From JACJXF01 sp038316435 (GTDB lineage Bacteria; Bacteroidota; Bacteroidia; Bacteroidales; GCA-2748055), in contig JBBQAQ010000010.1 in assembly GCA_038316435.1 (NCBI GenBank), positions 1 through 64,000 on the forward strand: a stretch of DNA of 64,000 bases. Direction: 5' to 3'. The notes beneath the pieces were generated by a model that saw only the letters and a program-made list of their open reading frames with translations, did not search any database and was not told where the DNA came from. The position numbers and the translations under genes are program-made. Below, in pieces: positions 10,134-18,218 of the stretch (within the stretch, counting starts at the first letter, position 1; every line of letters begins with the position of its first letter).

Positions 10134-10240
10134 GGTAATGTAGTCAAAATATTTGCTGATATTCAAAAAAAGTCATTAACACAAGCTGATTTTTTTGTTT
10201 TTCACCACATTAAACATGAGGGGTTTAAACCCCGGGTGTT
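10134..10240 (+). repeat. 107-bp dispersed intergenic repeat, copy 1
   Basis: This stretch is the reverse complement of 53942-54048 with scattered mismatches and the same overall length. Shared blocks include ATTAAACATGAGGGGTTTAA, the palindrome GGGGTTTAAACCCC, a run of seven or more T/A, and GGTAATG at the end. Both copies lie just after the 3' end of a membrane-transporter gene. It carries no coding potential; it may be a REP/MITE-like element or a bidirectional transcription terminator. Confidence 0.7.
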
Positions 10241-10278
10241 TTTTAGCATGCAATATAAACTGTAATGGTTGCAAAATT

Positions 10279-10309
10279 AAACGCAGTTCTGCCAAGTAGA
10301 ACTGCGTTT
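10279..10309. terminator. Perfect 12-bp stem hairpin between convergent genes
   Basis: AAACGCAGTTCT (10279-10290) pairs perfectly with AGAACTGCGTTT (10298-10309) across a 7-base loop. It sits between the convergent permease (ends 10116) and MATE gene (ends 10401). The flanks are A/T-rich (AAATTAAAC... and ...TTTAATAAATT), without a long uniform T tract, so it may work in both directions. Confidence 0.6.
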
Positions 10310-10400
10310 AATAAATTCCCTATCTCCTTGATAGTGTCGAATTGACCGTTAATTATTTTATTAAATCCACTGATTTTAAGATGTTTATATTACAAATATC

Positions 10401-11843
10401 TCAAACAATCCTATCTTTCCAATACCCTTTTTTGAAATAGTAAAAGGCAATTAAGGAAAGAACCGTTTCCGCAATTATAATTGCAATGTAAACTCCCTCT
10501 TCCTGCAAGCCTGTTTTATTTGCAAGAATATATGCAAGTGGGATTTCAATCGCCCAGAATGCTAAAAGATTAATAAGTGTAGGTGTTCTGGTATCACCTG
10601 CTCCATTGAAAGCCTGTGTCATTACCATTCCCAAAGCATATAAAATATATCCAAAACTGATGGTTCTCAGACAGATAACTCCCGCAGCAATTACTTCAGG
10701 GTCTTTTGTAAAAATAGATATATAAAATCTGGGAGAAGAAATAAAAATCACGGATATTAGTCCCAATAGAATCATATTGAACCATGCAGCTGCCATTACT
10801 GCTCTCTCTGCCCGCTTGGGCTCTTTGGCACCAAGATTTTGTCCAACCAGTGTTCCAGCAGCATTGGCAAGTCCCCATGAAGGCAACAAAGTAAATATCA
10901 ATATTCTGATCCCGATAAAATACCCGGCAACAGCGGCGGTTCCAAATCCACTTATAATACGAACCATAAAGATCCAACTTGATGTAGCTATCAGATTCTG
11001 GAAAATACCTCCAACCGACAATCGCAGTAATTTGAGAATTATATCGGCCGACACTTTCATGTGCCTGGGCCTGATTTTAATACGGTGTTTCCCTTTAAAA
11101 AGAAGGTAAAATTGAAATATTACGGCTATTCCCCTGCCGGTTGTGGTTGCAACTGCTGCACCAATTACTCCAAGTTCAGGGAAAGGACCAAGACCAAAGA
11201 TCAGGCAAGGATCAAGAATTATATTTATCAGATTGGCCAAAACCATTACTCTCAGTGAAATTGCTGCATCACCCGAACTGCGGAACACCGCATTAATAAT
11301 GAATAAGAGCATGATAACAACATTTCCCCCTAGCATTATTGCGGGATACAGGTACCCGGTTTCAATAATAGACTCTGATGCACCCATTAAACGAAGTAGC
11401 TCTTTTGAATAGATAACTCCCGGTACCGCTATCATTATTGAAATAATAAAACCGGCAATGATGGCCTGAAAAGCACTTTTTGCGGCATTTTCAGGATCAT
11501 GTTCGCCAATTCTGCGGGAAACAATAGCTGTTGTGGCTATACTAAGTCCAAAACCAACAGCATAAATCAATGTCATGAGCGATTCGGTTATCCCAACCGT
11601 AGCAATTGCATCGGCACCAAGCTTTGCAACAAAGAGTATGTCGACGATGGCAAAGACCGACTCCATCATCATTTCGAGAACCATTGGAATTGCCAGAAGA
11701 AAAATTGCCTTACCCAGGTTGATCCGGGTAAAATCCTTTTCAGTTCCCCCTATGGCTTCTTTCATGTCTATCCAAAGGGATTTGCGGGAATCCCGGGATA
11801 AAATTCCCGCAAGTTTTGAGTATATATTAAATAATTTAAGCAT
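10401..11843 (-). CDS. MATE-family multidrug/cation efflux transporter
   Basis: A 480-residue transporter of typical MATE length with twelve predicted membrane segments in two homologous halves. The first half opens with GKAIFLLAIPMVLEMMMESVFAIVDILFVAKLG, which is family-diagnostic; the second includes NLGAKEPKRAERAV and the AFNGAGDTRTPT motif. MATE proteins export drugs or metabolites using Na+ or H+ gradients; the substrate is unknown. The ATG at 11843 gives ~45 polar residues before the first helix. An internal Met before KEAIGGTEKDF is an alternative start. It lies downstream of the dehydrogenase gene on the same strand, separated by 117 bases in which I saw no promoter, so co-transcription is possible. 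Confidence 0.9.
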   Translation of the reverse strand: MLKLFNIYSKLAGILSRDSRKSLWIDMKEAIGGTEKDFTRINLGKAIFLLAIPMVLEMMMESVFAIVDILFVAKLGADAIATVGITESLMTLIYAVGFGLSIATTAIVSRRIGEHDPENAAKSAFQAIIAGFIISIMIAVPGVIYSKELLRLMGASESIIETGYLYPAIMLGGNVVIMLLFIINAVFRSSGDAAISLRVMVLANLINIILDPCLIFGLGPFPELGVIGAAVATTTGRGIAVIFQFYLLFKGKHRIKIRPRHMKVSADIILKLLRLSVGGIFQNLIATSSWIFMVRIISGFGTAAVAGYFIGIRILIFTLLPSWGLANAAGTLVGQNLGAKEPKRAERAVMAAAWFNMILLGLISVIFISSPRFYISIFTKDPEVIAAGVICLRTISFGYILYALGMVMTQAFNGAGDTRTPTLINLLAFWAIEIPLAYILANKTGLQEEGVYIAIIIAETVLSLIAFYYFKKGYWKDRIV

Positions 11844-11960
11844 GATAATTGACCATGGTAGAGAAAGTCGTTACCATACAACTTTCTGCATTGTTAAGAA
11901 AAAAATAAGTGAAAAATACATGAGAGGATTTGGCCTGCAACCTAAACAATCAGCCTGCTA

Positions 11961-12884
11961 TCACACGATAAACGGCATTCCAACAAGGCGTTCCGACTCT
12001 TCCCATAACCGTTTTGCTACTTCCGGGCTGGTAAGCTTAGGATTGATTTTCTCTTCACGAGGATATCCACGCACAGCACCTAAACCGGAAGGCCCATAAA
12101 ATCTGCCGGATTTTGCTAGCGGACAAGTAGCTGCATATAAGGATGGTAATGCTCCTTTCCAGGCCGGTTGGGCAACAACTGCATTCAGAAATTTATTCGC
12201 AAGTATATTCCCTTTTGAACCTTCCATCTCACCTCCACGAATCTGCAGATTGGTTGCTGAATAACCGGGATGTGAAGTCATAACGCTGGTAGTTTTACCA
12301 GATTCTCTAAGTCTGCGGTGAAGTTCCAGTGAAAACAAGAGGTTCGAAAGTTTGCTCTGACTGTATGCGTCCCATTTTGAATAGGATTTCTCCCGGTTCA
12401 GATCATCGAAATGTATTTTCCCGAACTTATGCATGAGGCTGGAGACGTTTACAATTCTTGCTCCCGGCGTTTTTTCAATAAATGGCAGCATCAGTGAAGT
12501 AAGTGCAAAATGACCTAAATGGTTTGTTCCAAACTGCATCTCAAATCCTTGTGTTGTGCGAAGTAAAGGAATTGCCATTACACCAGCATTATTTATGAGA
12601 ATATCGAGTTTATCATACTCTTCAATAAACGCATCCGCAAAATGTTTGATTGATTCAATATTTGCCAGATCAAGCTTCATGAATTGCAGATCAGCTGTAG
12701 GGATTTCGGACTTAATTTTCTCCAAAGCTGCAATGCCCTTATCCTTATTTCGTGCAGCAAGAACAACATGAGCACCTTTGCGAGCCAGTTCAAGACAAGT
12801 GTAATATCCGAGTCCGCTGTTTGCCCCGGTAACTAAGGCAATTTTCCCTTTCAGATCGGGAATATCAGACGCTTTCCATTTCAT
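11961..12884 (-). CDS. Short-chain dehydrogenase/reductase (retinol dehydrogenase-like)
   Basis: A 307-residue classical SDR. The cofactor motif TGANSGLGYYT is at about 19-29, the NNAGV motif at about 98-102 and the catalytic Tyr/Lys pair in YSQSK at about 174-178; an upstream Ser (VNVSSLMHKFG) completes the triad. The Arg after the second strand (AARNKDKG) favours NADPH, as in the retinol-dehydrogenase/WW-oxidoreductase group. The physiological substrate is unknown. A near-consensus promoter (12907-12936) lies 22 bases upstream of the ATG. It may be co-transcribed with the MATE gene. Confidence 0.9.
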   Translation of the reverse strand: MKWKASDIPDLKGKIALVTGANSGLGYYTCLELARKGAHVVLAARNKDKGIAALEKIKSEIPTADLQFMKLDLANIESIKHFADAFIEEYDKLDILINNAGVMAIPLLRTTQGFEMQFGTNHLGHFALTSLMLPFIEKTPGARIVNVSSLMHKFGKIHFDDLNREKSYSKWDAYSQSKLSNLLFSLELHRRLRESGKTTSVMTSHPGYSATNLQIRGGEMEGSKGNILANKFLNAVVAQPAWKGALPSLYAATCPLAKSGRFYGPSGLGAVRGYPREEKINPKLTSPEVAKRLWEESERLVGMPFIV

Positions 12885-12906
12885 AGATAAAAAAATTAAA
12901 TCCTAT

Positions 12907-12936
12907 CAAAGTTAATTCACTTCATTGAATTTTCAA
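12907..12936 (-). promoter_or_regulatory. Bacteroidota-type promoter of the dehydrogenase gene
   Basis: Read on the minus strand: TTG (12936-12934), a 19-base spacer, then TAACTTTG (12914-12907), matching the Bacteroidota housekeeping consensus TTG-N19/21-TAnnTTTG. The ATG is at 12884, which leaves a short 5' leader. Confidence 0.7.
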
Positions 12937-13100
12937 TAATTTGAAGAAAATCAAAATTAACTATTTATCAACTAAGACTATTTCAGGGGATTAGGTTCGC
13001 TCAATCTGCTATCTCACGATTAAATCCTGCGGTAGTGGAAAGTAGTAAACAATTTTTAAACTGAAAGGCCTGAAATTAGTGTTAAAAAGTCATCAAAAAT

Positions 13101-14225
13101 TCATGTCAAATCAAACGACGAAATAAAGGCTGAATTTTTGTAAAATACTTCCTTTTCATTCTCTTCAAATCCATTAAACTTGACTTTAATATCCACTTCA
13201 ACCCTTTTATTCATTTTCCCTATAATGCCTTGTTTAACAGAGTTATCAAACGCATTAATCAGCTTCCCTTTTGTATCGGGCCATGCCATAACAAGACTCA
13301 ATTTATTAAGCTTGCAAGCAGTTTCAAAAAGTATTGATATAGCTTTTTCATAACCTGGTTCCCAGAATATGTAATCAGCAGCAATGAATTTAAGTTTACG
13401 GGGATTGAAAATCCGGTTTATACCGGGAATAAAAGGCAAAATATTGACAGCGAATTTTCCGAAAATCCCGCTCATATCCTTTATTTCCCACATATCTGGA
13501 TTTGCCTGCATCCCTGCAACAATTTTACCACCTTCTTTATATACCAGGTAATTGTCCTTAAAAAACAAATACTGTTCCATATAAAGTGTGTGATCCTTAT
13601 AAAACTCCCTTAACTTCTCCTTAACCTCATCCTTTTCCTCAACCTGAATAGCCGATATTTTCTTACTTCTTCGTGGAAAAGCTCTACTATACAGAAAAGT
13701 TGTAAGTTTTCTTACCGTTTTGAAGTCATTCTGAATTGCAAATTGGTTCGATTGAAAATTTTCATTTTCGATGTAGGCATAAACCAGCGATTTTTCTGTG
13801 CCTTCAGGAAGATTCTTCAGGTGTTCTCCGGGTTTCTGTAGGTATGGCGCTGCAGTTTGCCTGATGAGCGACATTCCCATCCCGGAACGCTCCAGAAGTC
13901 TTTCGGGAATAGGCTTTGACGCTCTCAATGGAGCCTTTATCGCAAAATACCTTACATACCACGAAATATAATTCCTATCCTGCCAACTCGTCTGTCGATA
14001 ACACAAACCAATTGACCCCAGCATTCTTCCTCCCTTGCGCAATAACAGAAAGTATGTCTCACCAAGATTTTCTAATTTCTCTTCTGTCTTTGTATGCTGA
14101 TACCGAAGTCCGCCAGGAGTACCCAACACATTTGATTTAAGATAGTTAAGCAGTTCTTCGCCGGGCTGTTTTTCCACATCAACTTTTAACTCGTGGTAAT
14201 TTACTATATTTCGTTTCTGCTCCAT
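13101..14225 (-). CDS. Putative GNAT-like acyltransferase, function unknown
   Basis: A 374-residue soluble protein. I place the start at 14225 (MEQKRNIVNYHEL); an ATG 16 codons upstream adds a basic stretch unlike a conserved domain. The alternation of strands and helices, with FLLLRKGGRMLGSIGLCYRQ in the N-terminal half and DNYLVYKEGGKIVAGMQANPDMWE in the C-terminal half, looks like two tandem GNAT-type folds. No substrate can be inferred and the assignment is structural guesswork. It stands alone, with over 200 bases of non-coding DNA on both sides; both upstream and downstream neighbours point the same way. No promoter of clear consensus was seen. Confidence 0.6.
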   Translation of the reverse strand: MEQKRNIVNYHELKVDVEKQPGEELLNYLKSNVLGTPGGLRYQHTKTEEKLENLGETYFLLLRKGGRMLGSIGLCYRQTSWQDRNYISWYVRYFAIKAPLRASKPIPERLLERSGMGMSLIRQTAAPYLQKPGEHLKNLPEGTEKSLVYAYIENENFQSNQFAIQNDFKTVRKLTTFLYSRAFPRRSKKISAIQVEEKDEVKEKLREFYKDHTLYMEQYLFFKDNYLVYKEGGKIVAGMQANPDMWEIKDMSGIFGKFAVNILPFIPGINRIFNPRKLKFIAADYIFWEPGYEKAISILFETACKLNKLSLVMAWPDTKGKLINAFDNSVKQGIIGKMNKRVEVDIKVKFNGFEENEKEVFYKNSAFISSFDLT

Positions 14226-14433
14226 TGTTATCAGGTTTCTTTTGGTGCGCTTGAGTTGCGAAGCCCAATGCAAGGCAATATTTTAAACTCCGACAAATTA
14301 ATAATAATTTCAGAGATAGTAACTATTCATGTTATTTATGCTTTTGGTTTGCAAGCTGCAGGAAAATTGAGAAATTTATTAATTAAATTCTCAGTAAATT
14401 TAAGATACTGAAAATAAAAGAGTCTACCTCAGA

Positions 14434-14525
14434 GCATCTTTGTTAATCTTTGAAAACCTTTAAGAACTTTTTTGGAATAGCCATAGCATAATGACCACTA
14501 TGTTCACACAAAGATTTCACAAAGG
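14434..14525. repeat. Word-repeat palindrome of CTTTG / CAAAG in a 368-base gap
   Basis: The gap 14226-14593 has no gene. The left arm (14434-14470) repeats CTTTG-like words (ATCTTTGTTAATCTTTGA), and the right arm (14506-14525) carries CACAAAGATTTCACAAAGG, which pairs with it. The design matches the palindromes at 2991 and 16510, with a different word. The rest of the gap is A/T-rich and unremarkable. Confidence 0.55.
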
Positions 14526-14593
14526 AAGAATCATTTGTTATCTGCAGTGTCTAACATGGAAATTTATAGAATTTTAAATCCCCCGAAAAAAGG

Positions 14594-14971
14594 TTATTTA
14601 AAATGCGCAGTCACAAATTCATTCATTTGTTTTTCTGTCATTTTATCGGATTGCTTCACTTGAAATTTAATGGCATCAAAAAGATGATCTTTCTTTAAGA
14701 GGTTCAGTAACTCGCTTTTAGCATCGGTTGGGCCGAAGAGTAAAACTTCCTGATAGTTTTTAATAATGTCTGCAATTTTATTGAAATAGCTTGATTGTAA
14801 TTGCTGCTCCTTATTATGCATTAGGTTTTCGTTTTTACTCAGACTGCTTTCTTTTTCCTGATGAGTAAATTTCGAAGCAATCATTCGGTGTATCGTGTTT
14901 TCATCTGGTTGTTCCATAAAAAAGGCATTTGAATGATCCATCCAGATACCAATTTGTTTTACGTTTTTCAT
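14594..14971 (-). CDS. Small eRF1-domain-like (baeRF-type) protein
   Basis: A 125-residue protein starting at 14971 (MKNVKQIGIWMDHSNAFF); a longer frame from 15028 would add an unrelated 19-residue lead. The IGIWMDHSNA opening, a central charged helix and a LLFGPTDAKSELLNLLKKD segment resemble the small bacterial/archaeal eRF1-domain proteins seen in stress and ribosome-rescue contexts. Activity is unknown; assignment to the fold is moderate. It follows cbpA-cbpM on the same strand after 133 bases, so it may belong to the same stress response. Confidence 0.55.
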   Translation of the reverse strand: MKNVKQIGIWMDHSNAFFMEQPDENTIHRMIASKFTHQEKESSLSKNENLMHNKEQQLQSSYFNKIADIIKNYQEVLLFGPTDAKSELLNLLKKDHLFDAIKFQVKQSDKMTEKQMNEFVTAHFK

Positions 14972-15104
14972 CTGTTTAGTTTTTAATTTATAAATTAAGG
15001 TCAGATGGAATAGGCCATAAATAATCATTTGCGGTTGTAGGCAAATTTCTGTTTATGGCTATTTCATTTTTTTAAATTTTTGATTATTTAAAGTTTATTG
15101 ACTC

Positions 15105-15425
15105 TTATTCGTCTGAAAATGCTGCTTCATAGAGCCGCAGTCTGTTTTTAAGAGATATAATTTCGTCTTGCATGAGTGATATTTTCTGAAGTAAATGATG
15201 TACAGTTTCAATACCTTCCAGATTGATATCCAAATCGTTATAAAAACGAATGAATTTCTCCAGTTGTTGAAGCTGATCTGAAGTGATAAATCCTGTTTCT
15301 TTCAGCTTTGTAATGTGTACCATACCAGATTCCTCCAATGAACTGATAAATGACATCTCAATTCCATGACTTACACAAAACTCATCGACTTTTATTAAAT
15401 AGTTTGCTTTCATTTTATTTGCCAT
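15105..15425 (-). CDS. cbpM: Chaperone modulator CbpM
   Basis: A 106-residue protein resembling CbpM, the MerR-like small partner that binds the J-domain of CbpA and inhibits it. The N-terminal winged-helix-like part (YLIKVDEFCVSHGIEMSFI) is followed by a C-terminal helix with heptad pattern (VHHLLQKISLMQDEIISLKNRL) expected to dimerise. Its ATG overlaps the stop codon of cbpA by one base (TAATG), which indicates translational coupling in the order cbpA-cbpM, as in Proteobacteria. Confidence 0.85.
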   Translation of the reverse strand: MANKMKANYLIKVDEFCVSHGIEMSFISSLEESGMVHITKLKETGFITSDQLQQLEKFIRFYNDLDINLEGIETVHHLLQKISLMQDEIISLKNRLRLYEAAFSDE

Positions 15426-16315
15426 TAGGATTCGGATAATTGCGTAAAAAGTTCCTTCTGTTTTTCTGATAATTTCGTGGGGATTTTAACGGAGTAACTT
15501 ATGAATAAGTCGCCAAATTCACCTTCATGCTTGTATACCGGGAACCCCTTCCCTTTAAGCTTTACCTTGCTCCCATTCTGAGTTTCCGTTGCTACTTTAA
15601 GTTTTACTTTTCCGTTTAAGGTATTCAAGGTAATTTCGCCACCCAGCACTGCAGTATAAAGATCTAAATCTATAGTTGCGTACAAATTATTTCCCAAGCG
15701 TTTAAAATCGGAGTGGTTTGCAATTGAAAACGAAATATATAAGTCGCCGTTTGGCCCACCGTTAATCCCCGGACCTCCATGACCCGGAATTTTAATTGTC
15801 TGTCCGTTTTCAATTCCCGCAGGAATAGTTATTCTGATATTATTTCCGTTAACGGTAAACGTTTGTTTGTGGGTTTTATAAGCGTCGATAAGATCGAGCT
15901 GCAGTTCGGTATTAAAATCTTCTCCTCTGAATTTCACTTGCCTGCTACTTCTTCTACCACCTGAGGAACCTCCAAACATGGATTCGAAGAAATCGGAAAA
16001 ATCACCTTCAGATTGCTGGCCTGAAAAATTCCTGTTTCCTGAATGGGAGGATTGCTGTTGGTTTTGTTTTGCTTTTTCGAATTCGTCTGCGTGTTGCCAA
16101 TCCTTTCCGTACTGATCGAATTTTTTCCTTTTATCGTTATCGCTTAATACTTCGTTGGCTTCATTAATCTGCTGAAATTTGCGGTTGGCTTCCTTATCCT
16201 TGGGATTCAGATCCGGATGAAATTTTCTGGCCAGTTTGCGGTACGCACTTTTAATATCCTTCTGGGAAGCAGTTTTCTCAACTCCTAAGATTTTATAATA
16301 GTCTATAAAATTCAT
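15425..16315 (-). CDS. cbpA: DnaJ-class co-chaperone CbpA
   Basis: A 296-residue Hsp40 co-chaperone that stimulates DnaK; the E. coli homologue also binds DNA. The J-domain (residues ~4-70) has the essential HPD motif (KFHPDLNP). A Gly/Ser/Gln-rich linker (~75-130) follows, then a two-part C-terminal substrate-binding domain (~130-290). There is no zinc-finger cysteine cluster, which distinguishes it from DnaJ proper. It is the first gene of an operon with cbpM. Its upstream region carries the shared TTACA-N16-TTACA stress-type promoter (16395-16450), whose distal box is part of an 18-base word identical to one upstream of the lipoprotein gene at 31242-31700. Confidence 0.92.
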   Translation of the reverse strand: MNFIDYYKILGVEKTASQKDIKSAYRKLARKFHPDLNPKDKEANRKFQQINEANEVLSDNDKRKKFDQYGKDWQHADEFEKAKQNQQQSSHSGNRNFSGQQSEGDFSDFFESMFGGSSGGRRSSRQVKFRGEDFNTELQLDLIDAYKTHKQTFTVNGNNIRITIPAGIENGQTIKIPGHGGPGINGGPNGDLYISFSIANHSDFKRLGNNLYATIDLDLYTAVLGGEITLNTLNGKVKLKVATETQNGSKVKLKGKGFPVYKHEGEFGDLFISYSVKIPTKLSEKQKELFTQLSES

Positions 16316-16394
16316 TACTTATTTGCTGAATTTGTAAAACGCCAAAGTGGAAAATGGCTTTCAAACCATAATCCTTAATTGCAATTATAGATTC

Positions 16395-16450
16395 GAAAGG
16401 TAAGGCTCAGAAGCGGTTTGGTTGTTGCAAAAAAATGAGGAATAGTTACA
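16395..16450 (-). promoter_or_regulatory. Shared stress-type promoter upstream of cbpA
   Basis: On the plus strand: GAAAGGTA at 16395-16402 (read on the minus strand TACCTTTC, a -7 box with one mismatch to TAnnTTTG). TTGCA starts at 16425, exactly 30 bases on, and TTACA at 16446, exactly 21 further. The 18-base word GTTACATCATTCACACAT at 16445-16462 is identical to 31794-31811. The cbpA ATG lies 80 bases from the -7 box. The same spacing recurs at 31744, 37063 and 37603. Confidence 0.65.
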
Positions 16451-16509
16451 TCATTCACACATTTTTCGGAAGAGGTTTTAGAGGAAAATCAGTTCTGCTT
16501 CACATTATT

Positions 16510-16616
16510 ACCACATAGTTACATAGAAAACATAGATATGAAGTTGGTAAATTTTCTTAAATACACATTCTTACTGAAATCATTTAGAACTATGGGCTAC
16601 TATGTGACTATGTGGT
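16510..16616. repeat. Word-repeat palindrome of CATAG / CTATG in a 438-base gap
   Basis: ACCACATAGTTACATAGAAA... at 16510-16535 pairs with 16590-16616 (CTATGGGCTACTATGTGACT...) along ~26 bases with few mismatches; the loop is ~54 bases. It lies in the gap between cbpA (start 16315) and the phosphofructokinase (ends 16754). Apart from the cbpA promoter and a small hairpin at 16695 I see no other feature in this gap. Confidence 0.7.
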
Positions 16617-16694
16617 CAGCAATTTTTACCAGTTTACGTGTTTTTTAATGTAAAAGACTGTGAAGCAATAATATATAATCCAATGTCGTGACTT

Positions 16695-16717
16695 AAGCCT
16701 GAAATATAGGCTTTTTT
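16695..16717 (+). terminator. Weak terminator-like hairpin
   Basis: AAGCCT (16695-16700) pairs with AGGCTT (16708-16713) across GAAATAT and runs into TTTTTT on the plus strand. Both neighbouring genes are on the minus strand, so either an unseen plus-strand transcript ends here or the hairpin merely shields the end of the phosphofructokinase gene. Confidence 0.35.
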
Positions 16718-16753
16718 AAATACGCTAAATTTCAATTATAATAAATCTCCTTA

Positions 16754-18079
16754 CTACAAATTTTTCATCGAAATAGGTTGCCCCGTGGTTTCCAACACAT
16801 TCCACCACAATTCGCCTTTAACATCAATTTTTTTCCTTTTTAATACTGTAATTGGAATTGGCATCAGTGTGAAAAAATTGTTCCAGTGTCCGACAACAAA
16901 ATCTGTTTTCCCTGCCATCGCGGCATGTACGGCATTCTGGGCAAGAAGACTACAAAATTTACTATCGTTGGCATTTGCAGGCGCACTGCGGATGATATAG
17001 CTCGGATCGATATATTTGATAGTTACGGGAAAGTTCTGAGATTTGAATTCTTTGGATATTTCAGCCTTCATATAAAGACCAATATCGCTGTTTTTCACAT
17101 TTCCTGATGCATCTTTTTCAAGGGATTCGGCTTCAAAAAACTTCTGCCCTGTGCCTTCTGCCACCACAATGAGCGCATGATGTCTGCTTTCCAGCCGTTT
17201 TCTTAAGACCTGCAAAAAACCATTCGATCCCTCCATATCAAAATCAATTTCCGGAATGAGTACAAAATTTGCTTCCTGCATGGATAGTGAAGCATAAGCG
17301 GCTATAAATCCGGAATCCCTTCCCATTAACTTTAACAGAGCAATACCGTTATAGGCGCTTTTTGCCTCATTATGCGCATACCGGATAATTTCACTGGCAA
17401 TGCTAAAGGCAGTTTCAAATCCAAATGATTTGTCGATGAGGTTTATATCGTTATCTATAGTTTTGGGAATACCGGCAATGGAAATATTTAGATTCCTTCG
17501 TGAAATTTCTTCGTGAATTGCATGAGCTCCGCGCAGTGTCCCATCTCCCCCGATACAGAAAAGAATATTAATATTTTGCTGCTGAAGTGTATCAACAATC
17601 TCACCAACATTCTGATCCCCTCTGGATGAGCCTAGAATAGTACCTCCCAGAAATAAGATACTGTCTACAAGATCAGGTGTAAGCTCGATTAATGGGTGAT
17701 TATAGCGGGAGATAAATCCCTCGAAACCATATTGAATGCCCAAAATCCGGGTAACATTATATCGGTAGAAAAGTTGATTTACAAGGCTACGGATAACATT
17801 ATTTAAACCGGGACATAATCCACCGCAGGTTACAATGGCAACTTTAGTTTTAGCGGGATCAAAAAAAAGCTGCTGGCGTGGACCCGCTTTTTCGAAAGAT
17901 AATGGAGTTTCAGCCTTTTCATGACAAAGATTGAAATGTTCCAGAGAGGCATTATAAATTATTCTATCGTGCATGTCAATAAAACCATTTGAATCATCAT
18001 CCGGCTGAAGCGCAGGTTTGAGGGTTGAATTAAATAGTGGCTTACCAAGAACCTTAACTTCAAAATCTTTGTGTGTCAT
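16754..18079 (-). CDS. pfkA: 6-phosphofructokinase
   Basis: A 441-residue glycolytic enzyme converting fructose 6-phosphate to fructose 1,6-bisphosphate. The nucleotide-binding loop CGGLCPGLNN is at about 85-94, GGDGT at 177-181 and the catalytic PKTIDND motif at 205-211. Gly, not Asp, after GGD is the pattern of ATP-dependent rather than pyrophosphate-dependent enzymes. It is longer than E. coli PfkA (320 residues), with an N-terminal extension of ~75 residues, as in the plant/trypanosome-like clade. Its upstream region contains a consensus -7 box whose spacer holds a five-base tandem repeat (18148-18187), a possible copy-number-sensitive promoter. Confidence 0.92.
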   Translation of the reverse strand: MTHKDFEVKVLGKPLFNSTLKPALQPDDDSNGFIDMHDRIIYNASLEHFNLCHEKAETPLSFEKAGPRQQLFFDPAKTKVAIVTCGGLCPGLNNVIRSLVNQLFYRYNVTRILGIQYGFEGFISRYNHPLIELTPDLVDSILFLGGTILGSSRGDQNVGEIVDTLQQQNINILFCIGGDGTLRGAHAIHEEISRRNLNISIAGIPKTIDNDINLIDKSFGFETAFSIASEIIRYAHNEAKSAYNGIALLKLMGRDSGFIAAYASLSMQEANFVLIPEIDFDMEGSNGFLQVLRKRLESRHHALIVVAEGTGQKFFEAESLEKDASGNVKNSDIGLYMKAEISKEFKSQNFPVTIKYIDPSYIIRSAPANANDSKFCSLLAQNAVHAAMAGKTDFVVGHWNNFFTLMPIPITVLKRKKIDVKGELWWNVLETTGQPISMKNL

Positions 18080-18147
18080 TGTAATAGATTGTTGGGATTT
18101 TGGACATTAATACCAAAGGCATAATCGACTGCCTCGGTTAATGATAC

Positions 18148-18187
18148 CAAAGATAATGGAAATAGAATAGAATAGAATAGAATCAAA
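18148..18187 (-). promoter_or_regulatory. pfkA promoter candidate with an (AATAG)4 repeat in its spacer
   Basis: On the minus strand a perfect -7 box TATCTTTG (18155-18148) is preceded by TTTG (18187-18184). The 28 bases between them are mostly four tandem copies of AATAG (plus-strand sense, 18161-18180, plus AAT). The normal spacer is 19-21; loss of one or two 5-base units would give 23 or 18. The ATG is at 18079. Confidence 0.45.
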
Positions 18188-18218
18188 TGAACTATCAGGA
18201 ACCAGAGTTGACAAGGCA

